Made by a program: the position numbers and the translations under genes
NCBI RefSeq assembly: GCF_000834635.1
Contig: NZ_JXQV01000008.1
Location: 115,313 to 179,312 of the forward strand
Length of the DNA stretch: 64,000 nucleotides
Direction: 5' to 3'
From: Agrobacterium tumefaciens
GTDB lineage: Bacteria; Pseudomonadota; Alphaproteobacteria; Rhizobiales; Rhizobiaceae
Shown here: positions 16,487 through 25,783 of the stretch, piece by piece
Position numbering within the stretch: position 1 is the stretch's first letter
Layout: every line of letters starts with the position of its first letter
The notes under the pieces: model-generated
The model's database searches: none
What the model saw: the letters and a program-made list of their open reading frames with translations, nothing else
What the model was told of the DNA's origin: nothing

Positions 16487-17704
16487 TCACTGGATGTGAC
16501 CGGGCGCATTCGCCATTTCGCCAAGACGAGTGACGCTGTGAGAATTGTCACTGGAAAGATCGTTGAAATGCGGCCCCTGGAGGTAAGGACTGAAAATCTC
16601 TTTTCGATTCCGTCCCGCAGCCTTTGCGGCATAGAGCGCTTGATCTGCGTTCCTCATCAAGGTTTGCATTTTCATCCCACTTGTCGCGGTAGCGAGACCA
16701 AGACTGATCGTGACTGGGACACGCCTGCCCTCAAAGCACAAATCGATTGCCTCAACAGCTGCCCTCAGACGCTCCGCTTGTCGTTCGGCTTCATCCAATG
16801 AAGAGGATTTGATGTAAAGACCGAACTCTTCGCCGCCGACCCTGGCGAGCATATAGTCTCCTGATAGGCTTTCAGCCATTGTTTTTGCCGTCGCAACGAG
16901 AACATGATCGCCAATCGCGTGACCGAATTCATCGTTGACCTTCTTGAAGTGATCGATATCGATCGTTACAAAAATATCCCCTGGCGAGGGATTGGCAGGC
17001 AGATTTGAAAAAAACCAGTGGCGGTTGTGGATCTGGGTGAGCGGATCGGTTTCAAGGAGCTGAATCAACCGCATTTCCGCGCGTTCCTTGGCAAATATCT
17101 GCACGAACATTGCGATTAGGAACTGACAAAGGATCAGCATAAAGAAAGTTTCACTGACGGAAACCGACACATGTTCAGGGATCGTAATGCTTGCAATCGC
17201 AATCAACGCTAACACCGCCTTCGCGGCGAATGACAGCGCCAAAGGAAAACGAGCCCGGACAATGGCTCCACGGGTGCCGCGCAGAACGATAAAGGCGCAG
17301 GACACCATGAAGGATGCCATCACAGTCAGAAAAATGGTTGCTCGATAAGAGTTTTCCAAATGGAAATCGGTCGCAACAGCAACGGCAAATAGCGCAGGTG
17401 CTATCGCAAGGACGATCCAGTCCCGGTGACAGACGCGCTCATGGATAAGACGTCTAATCCCAATCCAGAACAGTGCGTAAGCAAGGGGTCCAGCCGTGAA
17501 ACTTAAAAGTGTCCAGGCATAAACGGGGAGTTCTCCTCGCTCCCCAGCGCCCGCGATTGTTGAGCCGATGGCGAGTATGATGAAAGAGATGGCCATGAGC
17601 CTTAGACCCAGGCTCTTTCCAGATTGCCATCTCACATAGAGGAAACAGCCCGCCCCAACGAGCAAAGAAGATTTATGCAGTAACAGGGTGGTAGAGAGTT
17701 CCAA
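16487..17704 (-). CDS. Membrane-anchored diguanylate cyclase
   Basis: 405 residues. Six or seven membrane helices fill residues 1-215. A GGDEF domain follows (about 225-385) with FVTIDIDHFKKVNDEFGH and an intact active-site loop RVGGEEF. No RxxD inhibitory site is seen directly before the loop. It should make c-di-GMP in response to a membrane or small-molecule cue. A short polar tail follows the domain. The gene stands alone and is unrelated in direction to the LacI gene that follows. Confidence 0.92.
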   Translation of the reverse strand: MELSTTLLLHKSSLLVGAGCFLYVRWQSGKSLGLRLMAISFIILAIGSTIAGAGERGELPVYAWTLLSFTAGPLAYALFWIGIRRLIHERVCHRDWIVLAIAPALFAVAVATDFHLENSYRATIFLTVMASFMVSCAFIVLRGTRGAIVRARFPLALSFAAKAVLALIAIASITIPEHVSVSVSETFFMLILCQFLIAMFVQIFAKERAEMRLIQLLETDPLTQIHNRHWFFSNLPANPSPGDIFVTIDIDHFKKVNDEFGHAIGDHVLVATAKTMAESLSGDYMLARVGGEEFGLYIKSSSLDEAERQAERLRAAVEAIDLCFEGRRVPVTISLGLATATSGMKMQTLMRNADQALYAAKAAGRNRKEIFSPYLQGPHFNDLSSDNSHSVTRLGEMANAPGHIQ

Positions 17705-18087
17705 TATGTTGACCTCGATATTTCCACATTGGGAGGGCGCCTTTCCCAGAATGGACCAATTAAAAAACTTAAATTTTTTCTATAGTACGTTGGTGGTCTG
17801 TAAATTCTCTTAAATAAGAGCGTTGTTCTCTGTGGTGGGATCTCGGTGGCTTTGGGCATAAAAGGCTTGCGCTACAGTCAACTCCAGACAAACCTAATGG
17901 TCTTGGGGAACCGTTTACAAATCCTACAATGCGCTGGATGGCAGCTGTAGTAGATATCGCTTACAATAGCCTCGTAGCGCTGCTTAGAATACGATATGGT
18001 AGCTCGATCCGAAGTCGTGGACCGGAAATTGATGACTTACGCTGCTGACAAGACAGGCTGTTATGTTGATTATTAAAAACCACCTCA
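17705..18087. other. Divergent promoter region
   Basis: 383 bp between the minus-strand cyclase gene and the plus-strand LacI gene. It includes a short AT-rich stretch (about 17760-17820). No gene, RNA or clear palindrome recognised. Confidence 0.4.
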
Positions 18088-19065
18088 ATGATCACACTTG
18101 AGCAGGTCGCTTTCCGCGCAGGATGCTCCATCAGCACTGCAAGCCGTGTGCTGAACCGCACTGGACCGGTTAGTGCCGAGATGGTGCGTAAGGTGCGCCG
18201 TGCGGCGGCGGAAATGGGTTACAGGCATATCGCAAACAAAGCTGGCGATAGCCGTCGATCACGCGCTGTCGTTGGCGTCCTGGTTCCGAGCATTTCCAAT
18301 CCGGTGTTTGCCGCATCTCTTGCGGGCATTCAGCGTCGTCTGCAGGCCGCTGAGCATAGTGTGTTGATTGCACAGTCCAATTATGATCCGTCCAGCGAGG
18401 CTTCGGCTGTCGCATCCCTCCTTGAAGAACACCCGACCGGGTTAATCCTGACGCTTTGCGATCCCCGTTCCAGCGATGTGCTTTCGGCAGCACTGCCACC
18501 CACTGTCCTCCTGAACAATTTGCCAATGCCGCGGTTTCAAGCGGCGGTTACCGTCGATAATTTTCAGGCAAGCTACGAGCTTACCCGTTTCTTGATGGAT
18601 AAGGGTCATCACCATATCCTGTTCGTATCCGGGTATTTCACCTCTTCTGACAGGGCACGGCTGCGTTATGAGGGGCACTGTAAGGCGCTGGCCGACAGTG
18701 GGCTCAGATCGCTCGAAGCGCTACAGATCGGCTTTCTCGACGGATACGAAAACCTTGATCTGTTGGATGTTGTAGAGAATATCAGGCCAAGTGCCATCAT
18801 CGCCTCCAATGATCTTCTGGCGCTTGGTGTGATCAGCGCTCTGAGACGACATGGGATTTCGGTTCCGGGGCATATTTCGGTTTGCGGTTTCGACGGCATT
18901 TCCATCGGGCGGATGCTTGAGCGGCCGTTGACCACAATACGGATGCCGGATGCAGACATGGGCACCGCAGCAGCAGCCATGTTGCTGGATGTTGCGCAGA
19001 ACGCAGCACCACCAAGGCATCTGCGAGTTGGATACCAATTGTTCCCCGGCGCAACAGTCGCCTAG
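18088..19065 (+). CDS. LacI-family transcriptional regulator
   Basis: 325 residues. The N-terminal HTH has ITLEQVAFRAGCSISTASRVLNRTGPVSAEM and a hinge-helix region. The sugar-binding-like effector domain includes GVLVPSISNPVFAA, VDNFQASYELTRFL and SVCGFDGISIGRM. It is convergent with a Ugp-type ABC operon that ends next to it and is the likely controller of that operon. A candidate operator lies upstream of the operon's first gene (24368-24382). Effector unknown. Confidence 0.92.
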   Translation: MITLEQVAFRAGCSISTASRVLNRTGPVSAEMVRKVRRAAAEMGYRHIANKAGDSRRSRAVVGVLVPSISNPVFAASLAGIQRRLQAAEHSVLIAQSNYDPSSEASAVASLLEEHPTGLILTLCDPRSSDVLSAALPPTVLLNNLPMPRFQAAVTVDNFQASYELTRFLMDKGHHHILFVSGYFTSSDRARLRYEGHCKALADSGLRSLEALQIGFLDGYENLDLLDVVENIRPSAIIASNDLLALGVISALRRHGISVPGHISVCGFDGISIGRMLERPLTTIRMPDADMGTAAAAMLLDVAQNAAPPRHLRVGYQLFPGATVA

Positions 19066-19116
19066 CATGACAGCCTGACGCCAAAGGCCCGCTCCATCCT
19101 AACTATCTAAAAAATC

Positions 19117-19146
19117 AAAAAAGGAGGTGACAAAGCCACCTCCTCA
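19117..19146 (-). terminator. Terminator of the Ugp-like operon
   Basis: On the minus strand a GGAGGTG/CACCTCC stem (arms 19137-19143 and 19123-19129) is followed by six T residues. It lies just after the substrate-binding-protein stop. Confidence 0.88.
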
Positions 19147-19164
19147 ACGTCGTGCTTGGTGTCT

Positions 19165-20436
19165 TCAAGACCTCCGCGGCAGAAGTTTTTTCACTTCATC
19201 GGCAGCGTCATTCAAGGCTTCGTCAGGCTTGGCATTCTGCTCGACGATGCGTGACAGGTTTTCAACGATGGTCTGAGTAACCTTCACACCGTTTGTGCCC
19301 GGGAAAGCGTACCAAGGAATCATGCGCGACATCTGTGAAAGACCAGCTTGGAACAGCGGGTTTTCCTTGTAGAAATTGCCGAGATATTCCGGCGACTTTG
19401 CAGCCAACTCGTTGTTTGGAACATAACCCGTGCCCGGCACGACAACGGAAGCACCGTAAGGACCGGCTGCGAACTTCGCGAAGGTCCATGCAGCCTTTTG
19501 CTTTTCGGCATCCTTTGTCAGAATAACCACAGCATTGCCGCCTGTTGGCAGCTTGCCATTTTCTGCGTCGATCAGCGGAATTTGTGCTGTGCGCAGATCG
19601 AACTTGTCACCGACATTCTTGATGGTGTTGCGAAGGGCGCCCGTTGTCTGAAACGCAAAGCCGATCTTGCCGGCTGCAAAGGCCTGTTCGCCAGCTTGCT
19701 TGGTCAGAACCGGAAGACCGCCTTCCTTGACCATCTTGTCGAGAACGGCAGCGGCCTTCTGGCCTGCCTCACCATTAAATGTCAACTTTGTCTCGTCTGC
19801 ATTCAGCATGGTGCCGCCTGCGCCGAACAACAGCGCGGAGAACATCCAGTCATCACCCTGCCAGCGGAAATCTATGCCTTCATTGCCATCGCCAAGCGCC
19901 TTGATCTTCCCACCAAGCGCGATTACCTCATCCCACGTCTTTGGCGGAACATCCGGGTTGCCACCGGCTTTGCGAACCAGATCAGCGTTGTAATACATGA
20001 TCGGGTTCGAGGTTGCGAAGGCGAGGCCAACCTGCTTGCCGTCCACCTGGGCAAGCTTCAGAATATTGTCCGAAAAGCCTTGCGCAGCCATGTTGCCATC
20101 GGCTTTGACGAGCGGCCCAAGATCAACAGGAATGTCACGCTCGTTGACCATGCGCAGACGGTTAAGGCCGATGAAGGTCAGATCAGGCATTTCGGCCGTT
20201 CCTGCCTGGCGCATGATGGTCTGGATGCCTTCCTCGTAGGTTGCGGAAGGATTGGCGAACTGGATTTTGATCTCCGGGTTCTCTTCCATGAACTTCTTCG
20301 AAATGTTGTCCATCACATCCTTGAAGAAGCCCGGCATTGGATAATGCACGGTCAGCACTGTCTCTGCCTTTGCGGGCATGGCAGCAAAGGCAACCGAGAC
20401 GGCAAGCGCCGTCAATGCGTGTCTGATAAGATTCAT
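19165..20436 (-). CDS. ABC transporter substrate-binding protein (UgpB-like, family 1)
   Basis: 423 residues with a Sec signal peptide ending near Ala-Lys-Ala-Glu (about residue 24). The mature part has the extracellular solute-binding family 1 pattern: LTVHYPMPGFFKDV, PDLTFIGLNRLR, YYNADLVRKAGGNPDVPPKTWDE and QTTGALRN. It binds the ligand in the periplasm for the two permeases encoded upstream. As the last gene of the operon it follows the phosphodiesterase, ATPase and permease genes. The phosphodiesterase neighbour suggests a glycerophosphodiester or similar ligand. Confidence 0.9.
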   Translation of the reverse strand: MNLIRHALTALAVSVAFAAMPAKAETVLTVHYPMPGFFKDVMDNISKKFMEENPEIKIQFANPSATYEEGIQTIMRQAGTAEMPDLTFIGLNRLRMVNERDIPVDLGPLVKADGNMAAQGFSDNILKLAQVDGKQVGLAFATSNPIMYYNADLVRKAGGNPDVPPKTWDEVIALGGKIKALGDGNEGIDFRWQGDDWMFSALLFGAGGTMLNADETKLTFNGEAGQKAAAVLDKMVKEGGLPVLTKQAGEQAFAAGKIGFAFQTTGALRNTIKNVGDKFDLRTAQIPLIDAENGKLPTGGNAVVILTKDAEKQKAAWTFAKFAAGPYGASVVVPGTGYVPNNELAAKSPEYLGNFYKENPLFQAGLSQMSRMIPWYAFPGTNGVKVTQTIVENLSRIVEQNAKPDEALNDAADEVKKLLPRRS

Positions 20437-20483
20437 GGCACGTTCTCCGTTAAATGGTGAGGGTAGTGTCTATGCTGTCCGGC

Positions 20484-21335
20484 TCAACCTTTGAGGCCGG
20501 TCATGGTGATGCCTTCGATAAAGCTCTTCTGGGCAGCCAGAAACGCAAGAACGAGGGGAAGAGTGATGATGAGAGTTGCCGCCATCAGCGCGCCGTAGTC
20601 GTCTCCCGCTTCCGCAGCACGGAAGTAAAGAAGGCCAAGCGGCGGTGTTGCATAGGTCTGGTTCGTCACGACGATCAGCGGCCAGAACAGATCGTTCCAG
20701 TGGGCGACGACCGAGAAGATCGCAAAGGCCGTAACCGCTGGCCAGGCATTGGGCAAAATGACACGGGTGACGATGCCAGCTTCGCTCATACCATCCAGCC
20801 GGGCTGCGTGGATAAGATCGTCCGGCATGGCCCGAAAGAACTGCAGGAACAGGAAGATCGCGAACACAGAGATCGAGAAAGGTGCGACCAGCGCCATATA
20901 GCTGTTGAGCACCGACATGCGGTCGAAGGCGACATAAAGCGGCAAGGCGGTGGCGTGGATCGGCACCAGCAAGCCCAGCATGACCATAATCATCAATGCC
21001 CGCGCCGCCTTGAATTTCAGCTTCGCCATGGCGTAGGCGCAGGGAACTGCGACGATAACCTGAATGAACAGGATCAGCGCGCAGACGATGGCACCGTTCA
21101 ACAGAAGATGCGGCATGGAAACCCGCGTCATGGCCTTGGTGAAGTTGGCCATGTAGCTCCATGTCTGCGGAATGAGCGACAGAGACGAGGAAAATATCTC
21201 GCTTTGCGCCTTGCCAGCCGTCGAAATCATGAAGATGTAGGGCGACAGGAAGATGAGCGCGCCAATTGCCAGAATGGACAGGCGGATCACGCGGCCCAAT
21301 GTCATCGTTGGTGGGAGAGTGGCGGACTGCGTCAT
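20484..21335 (-). CDS. ABC transporter permease (UgpE/MalG type)
   Basis: 283 residues with six membrane helices. The EAA loop is visible in AARLDGMSEAGIVTRVILPNAWPA, shown here only by its key start LDGMSEAGI. The C-terminal FIEGITMTGLKG is a typical end for MalG-like permeases. It overlaps the preceding UgpA-like permease by ATGA, so the two inner-membrane subunits are translationally coupled. Confidence 0.92.
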   Translation of the reverse strand: MTQSATLPPTMTLGRVIRLSILAIGALIFLSPYIFMISTAGKAQSEIFSSSLSLIPQTWSYMANFTKAMTRVSMPHLLLNGAIVCALILFIQVIVAVPCAYAMAKLKFKAARALMIMVMLGLLVPIHATALPLYVAFDRMSVLNSYMALVAPFSISVFAIFLFLQFFRAMPDDLIHAARLDGMSEAGIVTRVILPNAWPAVTAFAIFSVVAHWNDLFWPLIVVTNQTYATPPLGLLYFRAAEAGDDYGALMAATLIITLPLVLAFLAAQKSFIEGITMTGLKG

Positions 21336-22264
21336 GAGTAATGCACCTTGCGGTCAAGAACGCGGTACTGGAGGAACATCAGCACCACCAGAATGGCGAG
21401 GAAGATCACAGTCATGGCTGACGCATAGCCGACGCGCAGATAGACAAACCCTTCCTGATAGATCGTGAAGAGCAGCACTTCAGACGCTTTGTTCGGCCCG
21501 CCTTCGGTCAAGGCTTTTACGGTCTCGAAAACCTTGACCGAATTGATGATGCTGATCGTCACCACAAACAGCGTGGTCGGCGCCAGCATCGGCCATGTGA
21601 CAAGGCGGAAACGCTCGAAACTGGAGCGGACGCCATCCATTTCCGCTGCTGCGTAAAGATCACGCGGGATAGCCGTCAGGCCTGCCAGAAACAGAACCAT
21701 GTCGAAGCCGACCGACTGCCAGATACCGATAATGGCAAGGCTTGGCAAAACCGTGCTGGACGAACCGAGCCAGTTGGGACCGGCAATGCCGAAGACGCCC
21801 AGCATCATGTTCACAGGGCCGATACTTGGGTGCAGCATATATTGCCAGACCGTTGCCATGGCCACCAGCAGGGAGGCAACCGGCAGGAAGTAGACCGTGC
21901 GGAAAAACGCCTTCGCCCGCGGCTCAGCTTCGATAAGCATCGCAATGCCAAGGCCGAGGAAGATTGAGAAGGGCGTGACAATGGCCGTGTAGAAAACAGT
22001 GTTCCACAGCGACTTGCGGAACGTGCGGTCACTGAAGAGCTCGACATAGTTCTCAAATCCGACAAAGCGGAAATTGGAATAGCCAAGTTCGAAATCGGTA
22101 AAGCCCAGCACGACGACGGCGACCGTCGGGGCGATGATGAACAGCATCATGAGGACGACGGCCGGTCCCGCAAGCAGCCAAGCGGCGCGGCTTTCGCGCC
22201 TTGCGGCAATCTCTGCCTGCGTCGGTGTCGGAGCGGCGAAAACGGATGCGGTCAATTCAACCAT
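21332..22264 (-). CDS. ABC transporter permease (UgpA/MalF type)
   Basis: About 310 residues with six membrane helices. The ATG at 22262-22264 overlaps the ATPase stop by 8 bases; an upstream in-frame start would lengthen it by 20 residues inside the ATPase gene and is less likely. The EAA motif appears as AAEMDGVRSSFERFR, and IYQEGFVYLRVGYASAMTV is near the C-terminus. It is partner to the UgpE-like subunit. Confidence 0.9.
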   Translation of the reverse strand: MVELTASVFAAPTPTQAEIAARRESRAAWLLAGPAVVLMMLFIIAPTVAVVVLGFTDFELGYSNFRFVGFENYVELFSDRTFRKSLWNTVFYTAIVTPFSIFLGLGIAMLIEAEPRAKAFFRTVYFLPVASLLVAMATVWQYMLHPSIGPVNMMLGVFGIAGPNWLGSSSTVLPSLAIIGIWQSVGFDMVLFLAGLTAIPRDLYAAAEMDGVRSSFERFRLVTWPMLAPTTLFVVTISIINSVKVFETVKALTEGGPNKASEVLLFTIYQEGFVYLRVGYASAMTVIFLAILVVLMFLQYRVLDRKVHYS

Positions 22265-23417
22265 GGAGCAACTCCGGCGCACCAACGGTGGAAACCTGCG
22301 TTGTGATGCGTTCACCATCCGCACCGAAGAGCAACGCCTTGTCCGGCTGGATTGCCAGATGAACCGGCTTGCCGGGGCCTAGATTCGCGGCGTCGGACGG
22401 CGTGAGCTTGACGACGACAGTTTCGCCCATACCGTCAAGGCGTGCAAAGAGGATGACTTCCGAGCCGAGGAACTCAAGACGTTCCACCGTTGCAGCCATC
22501 GTGTCTCTGGATTGCGGTGCAAGCCTCACAAACTCCGGGCGAATGCCGACGGTGATGTCGTCGCCATGCGACAGGCTCGACGCCGCGATGGTGATGCCAC
22601 CGAATTGCACCATGCCATTGGCAGTCGCCTTTGTCGGCAGCAGGTTGATCCGAGGCTGGCCGATGAACCGGGCAACCTCGATATGGGAGGGGTCTTCATA
22701 AATCGTCTGTGGCGTAGCGAGTTGAAGAAGTCTGCCACCAATCATAACGGCCACACGGCTTGCCATGGACAGTGCTTCCGACTGGTCGTGCGTAACATAA
22801 AGTGCCGGAACGCCTGACTTGCGGTGCAACTCGACGATTTCGCCACGCGCATGGACACGCAGGTTGGCATCCAGGTTGGACAGAGGCTCATCCATCAGGA
22901 ACAAGGCTGGATGGCGAACCATGGCGCGGGCAAGAGCTACACGCTGGCGCTGACCGCCGGACATCTGGCCGGGCTTGCGATCCAGCAGATGGCCGATCTT
23001 CAAGGAGGCAGCCATCGCCTCGACTTCTTTGAGAATGCCTTGGCGGATGGCTTTCTGACCGGGCAAAAGATTGCCGATGATCGGCAGGCGCTGCGTGGCA
23101 GTGAGGCGACGCATGGCGAGTGGCACTGCGATGTTCTGGCCAGCCGTCAGATGCGGATAGAGCGCATAGGATTGGAACACCATTGCAATGTTACGATCAG
23201 CGGCTGTCAGGTTCGACAGTGTCTTTCCGCCAAGGCTGATCTCACCTTTATCGGCATGGTCCAGACCCGCGACGATGCGAAGAAGCGTACTCTTGCCGCA
23301 GCCGGAAGGGCCGACCAGCGCGATGAATTCGCCAGGCTCAGCCTCAAGGCTTACTCCTTTGAGAATATCGTTGGAGCCGAAAGACTTTGTGATGTTGGAG
23401 AGAGACAGCACGCTCAT
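22257..23417 (-). CDS. ABC transporter ATP-binding protein (UgpC/MalK type)
   Basis: 386 residues. Walker A is GPSGCGKST, the Q loop MVFQSYALYP, the signature MSGGQRQRVALARA, Walker B LFLMDEPLSNLD, and the switch His lies in YVTHDQSEA. The C-terminal 120 residues are the TOBE regulatory domain with VGIRPEFVRLA. An insertion between the Q loop and the signature (about residues 100-140) is longer than in MalK. It energises the importer and overlaps the phosphodiesterase stop by 4 bases. Confidence 0.93.
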   Translation of the reverse strand: MSVLSLSNITKSFGSNDILKGVSLEAEPGEFIALVGPSGCGKSTLLRIVAGLDHADKGEISLGGKTLSNLTAADRNIAMVFQSYALYPHLTAGQNIAVPLAMRRLTATQRLPIIGNLLPGQKAIRQGILKEVEAMAASLKIGHLLDRKPGQMSGGQRQRVALARAMVRHPALFLMDEPLSNLDANLRVHARGEIVELHRKSGVPALYVTHDQSEALSMASRVAVMIGGRLLQLATPQTIYEDPSHIEVARFIGQPRINLLPTKATANGMVQFGGITIAASSLSHGDDITVGIRPEFVRLAPQSRDTMAATVERLEFLGSEVILFARLDGMGETVVVKLTPSDAANLGPGKPVHLAIQPDKALLFGADGERITTQVSTVGAPELLHG

Positions 23418-24244
23418 TCCGCCGCTTCCTTCTTCTTGAGAGCGGATGGGTAGACCTCTGCCAACACGTCATCGAGATAATAAGGCTTCAGCCCTTCCAC
23501 GGAAACGAGCTGGCTTTCCACCGTTTCTCCCAGATGGTGAACTGCTGCACCAAGCAGACGCGATCCCGGCATTTCGCGCTCCATATCTCCCAGAATGAAG
23601 GAGGATGGTGGCGCCCAGACGAGGGTGGTGTTGTCATGACGGCCGATCCAGCTCCAGTGCAGATGCCCGGAACCGACAAGCGCAACATCATGATTGGCGA
23701 TAAGCTCCAGCAGGCGCATGCGCGGCTCAAACGGTGCGCTCCAGTATCCCGCTTCCGGTTCGTCGGCGTCATCGACAAAAAGCGGTTTGTGCGTAAAGAT
23801 TGCGACCTGACGGCCGTCGCGGCTCTCAAGGGTTTGTTCCAGCCAGCGTTCCTGCGCTTCTTCATCTGCGCCACCAAGCCCGATCAGGAGACTGTTGAGC
23901 CCGATGATGCGCCAACGATCCGTATCTTCGACCCAGTAGTCGGGGCCGACGAGGCGATGCCAGCGGTCCAGGCGCTCGGCATTGACCGGCTGTGCCGACC
24001 CATGGAAATGTCCAACATCGTGATTGCCAGGAACAATCAGCACCGGCATGGACAATTGCCGCATCATGCCCATCGCAAAAGCGAGGTCGTCCTCGAAATC
24101 GGCACCGTCGATGCTGAGATCACCGGTATGGACGACCAGATCAGGCTTCTCACTTTCGATCCAGCGAACCAGCGGCTCCCAATTGCCATTGAAATGCGGC
24201 TTGGTGGGGCTCAGATGGGTGTCTGTGATCTGGATGATTTTCAA
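23414..24244 (-). CDS. Metallophosphoesterase (CpdA/GpdQ-type phosphodiesterase)
   Basis: About 276 residues. The binuclear-metal motifs are complete: DTHLSP, VVHTGDLSIDG, VPGNHDVGHF, THKPLF and GSGHLHWSW. A TTG start at 24242-24244 with CGGAG seven bases upstream is preferred over a GTG seven codons earlier. It is first in the ABC operon, before the ATPase. GpdQ-like members cleave glycerophosphodiesters, and Ugp transporters import them, so uptake followed by hydrolysis is a reasonable inference. No signal peptide, so it acts in the cytoplasm. Confidence 0.88.
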   Translation of the reverse strand: MKIIQITDTHLSPTKPHFNGNWEPLVRWIESEKPDLVVHTGDLSIDGADFEDDLAFAMGMMRQLSMPVLIVPGNHDVGHFHGSAQPVNAERLDRWHRLVGPDYWVEDTDRWRIIGLNSLLIGLGGADEEAQERWLEQTLESRDGRQVAIFTHKPLFVDDADEPEAGYWSAPFEPRMRLLELIANHDVALVGSGHLHWSWIGRHDNTTLVWAPPSSFILGDMEREMPGSRLLGAAVHHLGETVESQLVSVEGLKPYYLDDVLAEVYPSALKKKEAAE

Positions 24245-24367
24245 GGTGCAACTCCGGTAACTCACATTGTCCGGAGAATGCCTTCAAGCACGACCCGCAT
24301 TGTGTTGCCGCCGTGTTTAGTCACTGATGATGTCAGTATGGCTACAGTTTCTGTCAGTGGTTTTTCA

Positions 24368-24382
24368 GTTTTGTTGCAAAAC
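24368..24382. promoter_or_regulatory. Candidate LacI-type operator
   Basis: GTTTTGTTGCAAAAC is a 6-bp inverted repeat with a 3-bp spacer, about 125 bp upstream of the first gene of the Ugp-like operon. The size fits LacI-family sites, but the distance makes the call tentative. Confidence 0.35.
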
Positions 24383-24564
24383 CTTCACACGTTCGATGTT
24401 CGTCGGGACAACGCCCACCACTGGGCGACGCAACGTTTAAATGAGCTAGCTGGCCTGATGTCCTCAGGTCGGATCATCCACATAATCGCTGCGTCGCCTG
24501 CATAACGAAGAGGTCCTGTCACCTCACATGGCAAAACCTATGCTGTGGGCAATGGGAGGCGGCT

Positions 24565-24903
24565 TTATTCGCCGGCGATGACGATCTGCTCTTCGACCAG
24601 AAAAGCCTTGATGCTGCCGATGAAGGTTGCACCATGTGCACGAAAACGCTTGAGCGCTTCCGAAGCCAGAACTTCCTTCATCTGTTCTTCGTCATCGAAC
24701 CAAATCTCGGCAATTCCGTCGCAGGTGAAGGGGTAGTCCGGCACATCGGCACGGCTTGGCTCTTTCAGGATGATATTCAACACGAACTTGCGGATACCGG
24801 GAACAGAGAGCGCCATTTCAGCATGCTCAACGCGCCAGGCATAAAGAAAGTCGGCCTTCGTCATTTCCGACGGTCGAACGAGCAACGAAATGAGTTTGAT
24901 CAT
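24565..24903 (-). CDS. EthD-domain protein
   Basis: 112 residues. The dimeric alpha/beta-barrel EthD pattern is visible: MIKLISLLVRPSEMTKADFLYAW, summarised by the KxDFLYAWRVEHAE core, then GIAEIWFDDEEQMKEVLAS. EthD proteins are small companions of oxidative catabolic systems (first seen with ethyl tert-butyl ether degradation) and their role is mostly unclear. A second EthD gene lies divergently 278 bp away. Probably part of the nitrile and amide catabolic region that starts here. Confidence 0.85.
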   Translation of the reverse strand: MIKLISLLVRPSEMTKADFLYAWRVEHAEMALSVPGIRKFVLNIILKEPSRADVPDYPFTCDGIAEIWFDDEEQMKEVLASEALKRFRAHGATFIGSIKAFLVEEQIVIAGE

Positions 24904-25181
24904 GTAAGGGCCTCAAAGGTTTGGGTAATTTTGAAAAAGCCCGTCATCACGAAAGGCATCGTCAACTTACGTCCAATCAAGGCGCACCTTGTAATTGAAG
25001 TTCGAAATACGGCTCATTACCAGCATTAATGAAGCCTTTGCTCTTTATTCACGAACATGATGTGGCGCATTACGAGAGGAAATTTGTGTCATCCGCCCCG
25101 ATCTTAAACTATCAATTTGGGCGGAATGGTTTTGGAACATTACCATTTTTAACAGGTCTGAAAAAAGATTTCGGAGGGACA

Positions 25182-25526
25182 ATGATCAAGACTGTAACCC
25201 TATTGGCAAAACGCGATGATTGGACCCGCGAAGAATTCCTCAAATACTGGCGCGAAGTTCATGGTCCGCTGGCAATTGATGTGAAGAATATTCTCCGTTA
25301 CGTGCAGTCCGAATGTCTCGACAACATTGTCCGCCAGGATATCGTGGAAATGGACATCGCAATCGACGGTGTCGCTGAGGTCTGGTACGAGAGCGAAGAG
25401 GCAATGCGCGAAGCGCGCGTTTCACCAGAAGGTCAGCGCCTTCTCGCCGACGGTGCCAAATTTATCGGACGTGCCCGAACCGTCGTTGTTCGTGAAGATG
25501 AGTTTATCGCGCTCAGGATTCCCTGA
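25182..25526 (+). CDS. EthD-domain protein
   Basis: 114 residues from the ATG at 25182, which follows a strong CGGAGGGA site; longer in-frame starts upstream have no such site. The pattern matches the divergent paralogue: REEFLKYWREVHGPLA and GVAEVWYESEEAMREA. The two proteins are clearly related but not close to identical, so this is an old duplication or two acquisitions. It heads the plus-strand catabolic run. Function unknown beyond the family link to degradation pathways. Confidence 0.87.
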   Translation: MIKTVTLLAKRDDWTREEFLKYWREVHGPLAIDVKNILRYVQSECLDNIVRQDIVEMDIAIDGVAEVWYESEEAMREARVSPEGQRLLADGAKFIGRARTVVVREDEFIALRIP

Positions 25527-25783
25527 ATATCTTCAGTGTGTTTCCGCACGGGAAAAACAAACCTGAACACTCTGACCACTTTGCGCAGGTCGCTCCAGCG
25601 AATTCTCGCTTCGCAGCTTTCATGTCCGAAAGAGACTTTCTGGAGCGCTCACTCGTGACAGATCCCTGTTCGGAACAGGTGCGCATCCATGTTCTCATGG
25701 CACTGAGTGAGGTCAGTATTTGATTGGTTTCCGAATGGAACTCTGACGTATCTCTCGCAAATATCGGATCGGTGACTGAGCAT

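Noticed and set aside
19348..21357. Long open frames (295-370 codons) opposite the Ugp-like genes
   Set aside because: They are shadows of well-supported binding-protein and permease genes; composition is His/Arg/Asp-rich as expected of antisense frames.
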